DNA of 6,306 nucleotides from Candidatus Jacksonbacteria bacterium (GTDB taxonomy: Bacteria; Patescibacteriota; Patescibacteriia; UBA9629; GWA2-43-13). The notes under the pieces are model-generated. The model made no database searches. It saw only the letters and a list, made by a program, of their open reading frames with translations, and was not told the origin of the DNA. The stretch lies in contig JABIPD010000058.1 of the NCBI GenBank assembly GCA_018698735.1, positions 1-6,306 on the forward strand, written 5' to 3'. The stretch's first letter is position 1. The number at the start of each line of letters is the position of its first letter. A program made the translations under genes and the position numbers. Positions 1-5,348 of the stretch are shown piece after piece.

Positions 1-2
1 AA

Positions 3-77
3 GGAATAAAAGGCGTATTTATTTTAAAGGTATCTCTTACATCTAGTATGGGGCCTGGTGTTCGCGTAACCATTTAG
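3..77 (+). CDS. rplA: Ribosomal protein L1, C-terminal end (partial)
   Basis: Only the last 24 codons and the TAG stop are in the window; the gene begins upstream of the left edge. The peptide contains KGVFILKVSLTSSMGPGVRV, which matches the conserved C-terminal strand of bacterial L1 (family pattern roughly KGxYIKxVxxSSTMGPGVxVD). L1 is the large-subunit protein of the ribosomal stalk that binds 23S rRNA, and in many bacteria it represses its own operon. The reading frame ends four bases before the next ATG, so the downstream response regulator is probably on the same transcript. The identification rests on a short tail, but the SSMGPGVRV stretch is characteristic. No alternative family comes to mind. 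Confidence 0.85.
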   Translation, partial: GIKGVFILKVSLTSSMGPGVRVTI

Positions 78-81
78 TAGT

Positions 82-462
82 ATGGGAGAAAAAAAGACAA
101 CAAAAAAGAAAAAAGTTCTTCTTGTAGAAGACGAAAAAGCTCTTGCCAGTGCACTTACTACAAAGCTCGAGGCCGATGGAGTAGAGGTGTTAGTGTGTAG
201 CGATGGTGCAAGTGCAGTAGAATGTATAGTTGCTAATCCAGAGCATTTGGTGGTGTTAGATATTATTCTTCCGAATGTAAACGGTTTCGAAATTTTACAG
301 GAGGTGCAATCAGGAAAGAAGCGATCGCCAATTTTGATATGGTCTAATCTAGAGCAAGAAGAAGATATCCAACGCGCAAAAGACATTGGCGCAGACGAAT
401 ATTTGTTTAAAACAGAAGTCTCGTTGATCGATTTGGTAGATTATATTCATAAATATCTTTAA
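82..462 (+). CDS. Stand-alone response regulator receiver (CheY-like) protein
   Basis: A 126-residue protein made of one receiver domain with no output domain. The receiver hallmarks are all visible: acidic pair E16-D17 in LLVEDE, phospho-acceptor D60 in VVLDIILPNVNGFE, the switch Ser S88 in LIWSNL, and the invariant Lys K110 in YLFKTE. It should therefore be phosphorylated by a partner histidine kinase, which is not encoded in this window. Residues 1-11 form a lysine-rich tail (KKTTKKKKK) ahead of the first beta strand. With no DNA-binding domain it presumably acts through protein contacts; what it controls cannot be read from the sequence. The ATG lies four bases after the rplA stop without a clear Shine-Dalgarno site, suggesting translational coupling to L1. 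A strong terminator follows, so this is the last gene of the ribosomal-protein transcript. Confidence 0.9.
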   Translation: MGEKKTTKKKKVLLVEDEKALASALTTKLEADGVEVLVCSDGASAVECIVANPEHLVVLDIILPNVNGFEILQEVQSGKKRSPILIWSNLEQEEDIQRAKDIGADEYLFKTEVSLIDLVDYIHKYL

Positions 463-483
463 AAAATACATTCTTCAGAAAAA

Positions 484-524
484 GCAGTCCCCTCACATAT
501 AGTATGTGGGGGAGCTGTTTTTTT
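484..524 (+). terminator. Rho-independent terminator after the response regulator
   Basis: An inverted repeat pairs CACATA (494-499) with TATGTG (503-508) around the loop TAG. The stem continues outward through a CCCC/GGGG block with small bulges and a CAG/CTG closing segment, and is followed by seven T residues (518-524). The region before it is A-rich. It lies about 20 bases after the response regulator stop and is well placed to end the rplA transcript. Confidence 0.88.
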
Positions 525-538
525 GTTTACCATTTTCA

Positions 539-557
539 TATGCACACGTTATGCACA
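539..557 (+). promoter_or_regulatory. Direct repeat TATGCACA x2 upstream of the dCTP deaminase gene (possible promoter/operator region)
   Basis: The octamer TATGCACA occurs at 539-546 and again at 550-557, separated by CGT. The 11-base period is about one helical turn. It lies between the preceding terminator and the dCTP deaminase start, where a new promoter is expected. TTTACC (526-531) and TATGCA (550-555) could serve as weak -35 and -10 hexamers with an 18-base spacer, but the match to consensus is poor. The regulatory role is inferred from position and spacing only. Confidence 0.3.
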
Positions 558-584
558 TTGTTGGCGAAGTAGGTGCTTGATACA

Positions 585-1718
585 ATGAGTTGTTATTTGC
601 ATATGACGTTACCATACCAAAAATTAAAGGAAATGATCGCCGGCGATTCGCCGATGATTACTTCTGTTACCGAAATAAAAGAAGAGCAAATCCAGCCATG
701 TAGTCTGGATTTAACTATTGGTACACATGCATATAGAGTTTCTTCGAGCTTTTTACCTCAACCACACGAGACGATTGAAGAGGTGTTAGAGAGAAATACA
801 TTGTATAGTTTTGATATAAAACCAGGAACCATATTAGAAAAAAATGCCACCTATATTATTCCATTACAAGAGGGTCTTTCTCTTCCCGAGGAAATATATG
901 GAAAGGTAAATCCAAAAAGCTCCATTGGTAGGGTAGATGTATTTGTTCGCTTGCTGGCAGACCGAACGCCTCAGTTCGATTTTGTGCCACGGGGGTACAA
1001 AGGCCAGTTGTATATAGAGGTAATTCCGCTATCTTTTGTTGTTGCCATAGAACCTGGGTTATCGTTAAACCAAGCAATATTTCGCACAAGCGACAGTAAC
1101 CAGCTATCAAGTTTAGATTTAAAACTCGCTCATTCAAAATATGGGTTGGTGTTCGATTCAGCAAGAAACGAACCAATGGCAGCAGAAGACATTCGTGTTC
1201 AGCAAGGGTGTTTGGTGCTTACTATAGATTTAAAAGAAACAGATATTATTGGTTGGCGATCTAAACCAAGTAATGTGGTAATAGATTTAGCAAGAAGAGA
1301 GTATTTAGATGCCGATGACTGCTGGGAACCAATAATGAGAACAAATAAGAACGAGCTGGTAATAGATCCGAATTCTTTTTATTTGCTAGCCTCTCGCGAG
1401 CGCGTACGTATTCCACCAGAATACGAAGCCGAGGTTATAGCCTACGATGTAGATTCTGGTGAACTACGGTCGCATTATGCTGGTTTTTTTGATCCTGGTT
1501 TTGGGCACGGAGACGACGGAAGCTTAATGGGTTCGACAGCTGTGCTGGAGGTTCGGCCTCATACCGTACCTTTCCGGCTTACGCATGGGCAGGTTATATG
1601 TAAAATGGTGTACAGAAAAATGTCGGAAATTCCAGAAAAATTATATTCACAATCATCGGGTTCGTATTATACAGGCACTGGCCCTAAACTTTCTAAACAT
1701 TTCAAAAATACTTGGTAA
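585..1718 (+). CDS. dcd: Two-domain dCTP deaminase family protein (2'-deoxycytidine 5'-triphosphate deaminase)
   Basis: The protein resembles the long dCTP deaminase family, in which two dUTPase/dCTP-deaminase folds are joined in one chain (about 370 residues versus about 190 for ordinary Dcd). The expected reaction is dCTP to dUTP plus ammonia in the cytoplasm, feeding dTMP synthesis. Numbered from the ATG at 585: domain 1 has QPCSLDLTIG (37-46), PKSSIGR (110-116) and YIEV (143-146). Domain 2 has AGFFDPGF (299-306) and VLEV (320-323, with E322 at the catalytic-Glu position of Dcd). The C-terminus YYTGTGPKLS resembles the Dcd nucleotide-closing tail. Domain 2 lacks a clear RSSxxR motif. Start choice: ATG 585 has AGGTG nine bases upstream; GTG 573 and ATG 603 are alternatives, and recognisable homology begins near LPYQKLKEMI just after 603. 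Whether one half also hydrolyses dUTP cannot be told from sequence. Confidence 0.85.
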   Translation: MSCYLHMTLPYQKLKEMIAGDSPMITSVTEIKEEQIQPCSLDLTIGTHAYRVSSSFLPQPHETIEEVLERNTLYSFDIKPGTILEKNATYIIPLQEGLSLPEEIYGKVNPKSSIGRVDVFVRLLADRTPQFDFVPRGYKGQLYIEVIPLSFVVAIEPGLSLNQAIFRTSDSNQLSSLDLKLAHSKYGLVFDSARNEPMAAEDIRVQQGCLVLTIDLKETDIIGWRSKPSNVVIDLARREYLDADDCWEPIMRTNKNELVIDPNSFYLLASRERVRIPPEYEAEVIAYDVDSGELRSHYAGFFDPGFGHGDDGSLMGSTAVLEVRPHTVPFRLTHGQVICKMVYRKMSEIPEKLYSQSSGSYYTGTGPKLSKHFKNTW

Positions 1719-1727
1719 CGGAGAGAA

Positions 1728-1815
1728 ATTATAAATCCTAATATCCAAATTCTAAACAAATTTTAATGATCAAAATTTAAAATTCAAAACGTTTAGAGCA
1801 TTGGGACATTAATAT
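1728..1815 (+). repeat. AT-rich intergenic repeat-like element
   Basis: The 100-base gap between the dCTP deaminase and thyX genes is filled by short near-repeats of the type CCAAATTCTAAAC, followed by the inverted pair AAATTTT (1758-1764) and AAAATTT (1772-1778) around AATGATC. The end GCATTGGGACATT is less AT-rich. This pattern resembles AT-rich dispersed intergenic repeats common in Patescibacteria, recognised from memory rather than by a search. AAATTCTAAA recurs at 3291-3300. No gene or clear Shine-Dalgarno site is seen. Confidence 0.45.
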
Positions 1816-1818
1816 TTT

Positions 1819-3279
1819 ATGAAAATTTCACAATCAGATAAAGATCGGCAGATTTATACCATGAACGAACTGGGGTTAAGCCCAGAGGTTGTTGCTGTTG
1901 CGTTTGCAAAAACATCTCGTTCTCCAGATTCGTTTAAAGATATCGCAAAAGATCTTACCGACGAAAAATCTGCACAGTTTCACGAAAAATGGGTGGTAGG
2001 GTATGGCCATGCGTCTGTTGCAGAGCATGCGGTTCTAAATATCGCTATCGAAAATGTTTCTATACTGGCAAGTAAAGTAATAGAAGACAATAGACTAGCC
2101 TCGTATACCGAGAAATCGACACGCTACCAAATTTTTGATAAGGGCCGCTACTATAAACCAGGCAATGTTTTACATTCCGAGCATGGGAAATTGTATGTCG
2201 AGACCATGGATTATTTGTTCGAAACATACGAAATGCTTATTCATAAGCTGATAGATTTTGTTAAACGTCGAGACCCAAAACCTGCAGACCAGAAAGAACG
2301 CTATTACGATGCAGCTTGTATGGCAAAGGCGTGTGATATTGCCAGATATTTATTACCAACAGCAACCTACACTAATTTAGGGATGACATTAAACGCGCGT
2401 GGGCTTGAGTATGCGATTGTTAAATTTTTATCCCATCCGCTTCAGGAAATTCAACAGATTGGCCAAGAAATTAAAGCCGCTGGCCTTAAAGCTACGCCAA
2501 CGCTTATAAAGTTTGCAAACGAGAATGCATACATGCAGCATGTGCAAAACGAAATGCAGCAAACGAGCAATGATTTATTTAAAACCGAGGCCCCAGAGCA
2601 ATCCCGATCGGCCGTGGAGTTAGTATGGCACGACGAGCTTGGGGTAGAAAAATATGTCGCAGCTCTTTTGTATAAAGGTGCTCAACATTCGTATTACCAA
2701 ATATGGCAGAAAGTGTTAGCTATGAGTTTAAGGGAGAAGGAAGATATTATAGCAAAAAGCTTTGAAAACAGGGGAGAGTTCGACCAAGCACCACGCGAAT
2801 GCGAAGTAGTAAATTATGTTCACGATATTTTAATGGACTACGGAGCGTTTAGAGATGTTCAGCGCCACCGAATGGCAACCCAGGTGAACCAAGATGTAAC
2901 AGTGGTGCATGGTTTTGAAATGCCAACAGAGATAGGCGATGCGAATTTAGATGCCGAGTTTGTAGAGGCGATGAACCGATGCGAGCAGGCGTATCATGTG
3001 TTGGTAAAAGATTTCCCAAAAGATGCTCAGTATGTGGTGCCATTAGCATTCCGCAAACGAACACTGTTCTCTTGGAATCTTCGAGAGCTTCATCATTTTG
3101 TTCCGTTGCGTTCTACCCCAAAAGGCCACCCTTCCTACAGAAGAATCGCTCAACATGTACACAACACCGTAAATAAAGTTCATCCATTGTTGGCAAAATA
3201 TATACGCGTAAATAAATCTGGTGAGTATCTCTCCACCGTTGGTACCTCTCAGCAGTTCGAAAGAAACTTAAAAGACTAA
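1819..3279 (+). CDS. thyX: Double-length flavin-dependent thymidylate synthase (ThyX family)
   Basis: This 486-residue protein contains two ThyX-like domains; ordinary ThyX has about 220-260. ThyX converts dUMP to dTMP using methylene-tetrahydrofolate, FAD and NADPH. The N-half (about 15-225) has HASVAEH (64-70), NRLASYTEKSTRY (91-103) and a ThyX-like end, LLPTATYTNLGMTLNAR (178-194). The C-half (about 270-465) has RECEVVNYVHDI (326-337), an intact RHR (349-351) and NLRELHHFVPLRS (420-432). The canonical motif is RHRxxSxNExSxRY: the N-half keeps the Ser/Glu/Ser/Arg/Tyr part but reads DNR where RHR is expected, while the C-half keeps RHR and loses the rest. I infer a fused subunit pair with shared active sites. 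The ATG at 1819 has no obvious Shine-Dalgarno site; the next ATG (residue 15) would leave the family homology largely intact. It lies 100 bases after the dCTP deaminase gene, consistent with co-transcription. Confidence 0.88.
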   Translation: MKISQSDKDRQIYTMNELGLSPEVVAVAFAKTSRSPDSFKDIAKDLTDEKSAQFHEKWVVGYGHASVAEHAVLNIAIENVSILASKVIEDNRLASYTEKSTRYQIFDKGRYYKPGNVLHSEHGKLYVETMDYLFETYEMLIHKLIDFVKRRDPKPADQKERYYDAACMAKACDIARYLLPTATYTNLGMTLNARGLEYAIVKFLSHPLQEIQQIGQEIKAAGLKATPTLIKFANENAYMQHVQNEMQQTSNDLFKTEAPEQSRSAVELVWHDELGVEKYVAALLYKGAQHSYYQIWQKVLAMSLREKEDIIAKSFENRGEFDQAPRECEVVNYVHDILMDYGAFRDVQRHRMATQVNQDVTVVHGFEMPTEIGDANLDAEFVEAMNRCEQAYHVLVKDFPKDAQYVVPLAFRKRTLFSWNLRELHHFVPLRSTPKGHPSYRRIAQHVHNTVNKVHPLLAKYIRVNKSGEYLSTVGTSQQFERNLKD

Positions 3280-3339
3280 AGCCTTGCAGCAAATTCTAAA
3301 TTAGAAATAAAAAATTTAAATAAGCCTCAACTCCAATTT
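3280..3339. other. AT-rich spacer after thyX
   Basis: A 60-base stretch with no coding potential. It contains AAATTCTAAA (3291-3300), also found in the AT-rich repeat upstream of thyX, and a small hairpin TTCTA/TAGAA (3294-3306) that lacks a GC-rich stem and so is not a convincing terminator. It may be a remnant of the same AT-rich repeat family. Confidence 0.3.
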
Positions 3340-3452
3340 CGTCATTCCGAGCCTGCAGCAGGCGAAGAATCTCTGGCCTCTTTTGTTTCTTAACTGCAGA
3401 GATCCTTCGCTAATCACTCTCCGTCACAAGGACGGGGCACGGCAGGATGACG
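3340..3452. repeat. Palindromic intergenic element, copy 1 (MITE/REP-like)
   Basis: A 113-bp imperfect palindrome bounded by CGTCAT (3340-3345) and ATGACG (3447-3452). The inner arms CGAAGAATCTCTGG (3363-3376) and CTGCAGAGATCCTTCG (3394-3409) are near-complementary (12 of 14 positions). Each outer half carries its own small hairpin: GCCTG/CAGGC (3351-3363) and CCGTC/GACGG (3421-3435). This folds into a cruciform-like structure on either strand. No open reading frame is present. The layout matches short non-autonomous palindromic repeats dispersed in bacterial genomes; mobility is inferred. Confidence 0.8.
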
Positions 3453-3473
3453 AACAGAAGATCTTCCTCACTT

Positions 3474-3571
3474 CGTCATTCTGACTGCGGGGGAAGAATC
3501 TCTGGCCTAGCCTAACTGCAGAGATCCTTCACATGCAGCTCAGGCCTGTCCTGAGTCTCGAAGGGATGACG
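3474..3571. repeat. Palindromic intergenic element, copy 2 (MITE/REP-like)
   Basis: A second copy 21 bases after the first, same orientation, with the same CGTCAT (3474-3479) and ATGACG (3566-3571) ends. The core is nearly identical: GAAGAATCTCTGGCCT, then a shortened centre, then CTGCAGAGATCCTTC. The right half carries a different hairpin, CTCAGG/CCTGAG (3539-3555), in place of the one in copy 1, and the left half has lost its hairpin (CTGACTGCGGGG). Conserved core plus divergent outer hairpins suggests independent members of one family rather than a recent tandem duplication. From here to the tmk start (3572-3634) I see no gene and no clear promoter. Confidence 0.8.
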
Positions 3572-3634
3572 AGGGTAGGAACGTTTCTCTCATTTTTTTA
3601 TTTTGCAAGTTGGATATTGATATTTACATAACAT

Positions 3635-4315
3635 ATGAATCAAGGAAAATTAATAGTATTAGATGGCACCGACGGTTCTGGAAAAGGAACCCAACATAGT
3701 TTGCTCGCAAAAAGACTCCAGTCCGAAGTAAAATTAGAGACCATAGATTTCCCGCAATATGGCGGTAAATCTGCTGGCCCAATAGAAGAATACTTAAATG
3801 GTAAATACGGAGAATTCGAAGACGTCTCTCCATATGTTTCTTCGATGTTTTATACGGTAGATAGGTTTGCATCTAAAAAAAGAATCAACCATTGGCTGGG
3901 AGAGAAAAAACTTATTCTTGCTAATAGATATGTGTCGAGCAATATGGGACACCAGGGGGCGCATTTTCCAGATTTAGCATCTAGAAAACAATATTGGGAA
4001 TGGCTGCTTTATCAAGAATACGAGGTATTTGGAATCCCAAAGCCGTACAAAACCTATATTTTGTTTGTGCCAGTAGAAATTTCACAAAAATTGGTGTTAG
4101 AAAAATCACAGAGAAGCTATTTGGGCAACAAAAAACAAGATATTCACGAAAAAAATACAAGCCATTTAATGGCAGCACAAGAAACGTTTTTACAGATGGC
4201 AGAAACGTTCGAAGACATAGAGTTAGTAGATTGCACAAAAGACGGTCTGCTTTTGGAAAAGGTCGCAATAAATGATATACTGTATTCAAAGATTCAAGCA
4301 GATCTTGCCTCTTAA
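3635..4315 (+). CDS. tmk: Thymidylate kinase (dTMP kinase)
   Basis: A 226-residue P-loop kinase that phosphorylates dTMP to dTDP with ATP in the cytoplasm. The Walker A loop GTDGSGKGTQ lies at 11-20, directly after the first strand (KLIVLD). FPQYGGKSAGPIEEYLNGKYG (39-59) matches the dTMP-kinase substrate region, followed by YTVDRFASK (73-81). NRYVSSNMGHQ (97-107) sits where the family has DRYxxSxxAxQ, with Asn replacing the usual Asp. KSQRSYLGNKKQDIHEKN (157-174) corresponds to the lid and the D-x-HE segment. Length is normal. The ATG at 3635 has no recognisable Shine-Dalgarno site, and the motif spacing from the N-terminus supports it. The membrane-protein gene starts 23 bases downstream, so the two are probably co-transcribed. 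With the dCTP deaminase and thyX upstream, the context supports a dTTP role. Confidence 0.9.
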   Translation: MNQGKLIVLDGTDGSGKGTQHSLLAKRLQSEVKLETIDFPQYGGKSAGPIEEYLNGKYGEFEDVSPYVSSMFYTVDRFASKKRINHWLGEKKLILANRYVSSNMGHQGAHFPDLASRKQYWEWLLYQEYEVFGIPKPYKTYILFVPVEISQKLVLEKSQRSYLGNKKQDIHEKNTSHLMAAQETFLQMAETFEDIELVDCTKDGLLLEKVAINDILYSKIQADLAS

Positions 4316-4338
4316 GACTGCGAGAAGAGAATACATAT

Positions 4339-5154
4339 ATGATAACCCAAACCCCACAGTTAATGCCTTCAAGAGTGGTTGTGCGAGGAGCATGGGAGCT
4401 TTGTAAAAAGCATTGGAAAGTATTTTTAGGGATTACAAGCTGGTATATTATCCCGCTTATTATAGTCCACAGTCTTGGACAGATTGTGTATTTTGGCGTG
4501 TATAGTCTTGTTCTTACTATTGTATTTTATGTGTTCTTTGGGCTGCTGGCATTGCTGGTTCATGTGGCATTAATTTTAGCTTTAGAAAAATTGCAAATAG
4601 GAAAGATAAAAAAACTCTATAAACATTTTAAGCAAACAATTCCGTTTTTGCCTGCTGCTCTGGCGCTTTCTGCGATAGCGGTAGTGGCCTCTTTTATTGC
4701 GCTCGCGATCGTTTGGTTGCCGTTTTATATTCTTTCCGCACTTTCTATTACGGTTCCCTATTTAGAAGCAATCACCTTTATTGTTATTTTGGGGTTAATG
4801 ATAGTAGTAAGCGTTTACTTATTGTTTCCATTATATTTGTTAATAGGCAAATCAACCGGGTTGGTCGATTCTATCACCGGTTCTTTACGAATGGCACACA
4901 AGGCCTGGATTCCATTGCTTAATCGTTCTATAGCGCTGGTGATTGTTGGTGCGGTAGCTTCTTTAGTAGTATTTTATATAGTGCTGCTTGCTATTGGGTT
5001 TATTGTTGGAAGCCCAGGAGAAGGGTTTAGAGAAGGTTCAGACGTTATTTGGTGGGTACAGCTGTCACAAATGGTGGTGAGCATGTTATTTGCACCGTTT
5101 TTCATTAGTGGAATTTGGTTGTTATATAAAGATTTGTCGAGGAAATCGAAATAG
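4339..5154 (+). CDS. Six-helix integral membrane protein of unknown function
   Basis: A 271-residue very hydrophobic protein that I cannot assign to a named function. Roughly six membrane segments can be drawn: 28-49, 55-82, 103-133, 143-168, 194-224 and 238-262. The first soluble loop is basic (KIKKLYKHFK, 89-98), and both termini carry positive charge, which by the positive-inside rule places N- and C-termini in the cytoplasm. Several helices are Ala/Val/Ile-rich with Pro near their ends. GSLRMAHKAWIPLL (181-194), an amphipathic stretch before helix 5, resembles a pattern seen in several poorly characterised six-helix families, but no catalytic motif is visible. There is no cleavable signal peptide. 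The AG-rich AGAAGAGA (4323-4330) eight bases before the ATG may be a weak ribosome binding site. It follows tmk by 23 bases and ends at a terminator. No metabolic link to tmk can be claimed. Confidence 0.85.
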   Translation: MITQTPQLMPSRVVVRGAWELCKKHWKVFLGITSWYIIPLIIVHSLGQIVYFGVYSLVLTIVFYVFFGLLALLVHVALILALEKLQIGKIKKLYKHFKQTIPFLPAALALSAIAVVASFIALAIVWLPFYILSALSITVPYLEAITFIVILGLMIVVSVYLLFPLYLLIGKSTGLVDSITGSLRMAHKAWIPLLNRSIALVIVGAVASLVVFYIVLLAIGFIVGSPGEGFREGSDVIWWVQLSQMVVSMLFAPFFISGIWLLYKDLSRKSK

Positions 5155-5167
5155 TTTTTTGTACAGC

Positions 5168-5195
5168 AAAGAGAGGTGTGAGCCTCTTTCTTTTT
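5168..5195 (+). terminator. Rho-independent terminator after the membrane protein
   Basis: A stem pairing AGAGAGGT (5170-5177) with GCCTCTTT (5182-5189) around the tetraloop GTGA, followed by a T-rich run broken by one C (5187-5195). It begins 13 bases after the membrane-protein stop and would end the tmk transcript. Confidence 0.75.
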
Positions 5196-5242
5196 ATTGA
5201 AGAATTTGGTAATCTCAGAGTGTCGCTTTGCATTTTCTCTCC

Positions 5243-5310
5243 TGTCATTGCGCCGTGCCCCGTACCGAATGGTACTGGGGATCCCTCGTAGAGGGAGAAG
5301 CAATCTCTGC
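5243..5310. repeat. Palindromic intergenic element, short related form
   Basis: An outer stem ATTGC (5247-5251)/GCAAT (5300-5304) encloses two hairpins: CCCCGTACC/GGTACTGGGG (5258-5280, loop GAAT, one bulged T) and a perfect TCCCTC/GAGGGA (5282-5296, loop GTA). The flanks TGTCATTGCG and GAAGCAATCTCTGC are similar to CGTCATTCCGAG and GAAGAATCTCTGG of the elements at 3340-3571, so this looks like a single-unit relative of the same family. It separates the terminator from gatB. No T-run follows the hairpins. Confidence 0.65.
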
Positions 5311-5348
5311 TGCTTATTATAAAGAGAGTTCGTAAAGAGTTATTTTCT

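Noticed and set aside
24..386. A 120-codon open frame on the minus strand at the left edge
   Set aside because: It lies opposite the response regulator and the rplA tail, both well supported on the + strand. Its protein is rich in Ser, Phe and Thr with a poly-Phe run that mirrors the Lys-rich AAA codons, so it is a shadow.
3340..3571. The repeated block between thyX and tmk as a CRISPR array or tRNA cluster
   Set aside because: Only two units exist, they are about 100 bases and palindromic, and there are no equal-sized spacers. No cloverleaf with T-arm GTTCRA and acceptor stem can be drawn.
5258..5296. The two hairpins ahead of gatB as terminators or a riboswitch
   Set aside because: No T-run follows either hairpin, and the flanks resemble the palindromic elements at 3340-3571, so a repeat element explains them better. 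No known riboswitch core was recognised.
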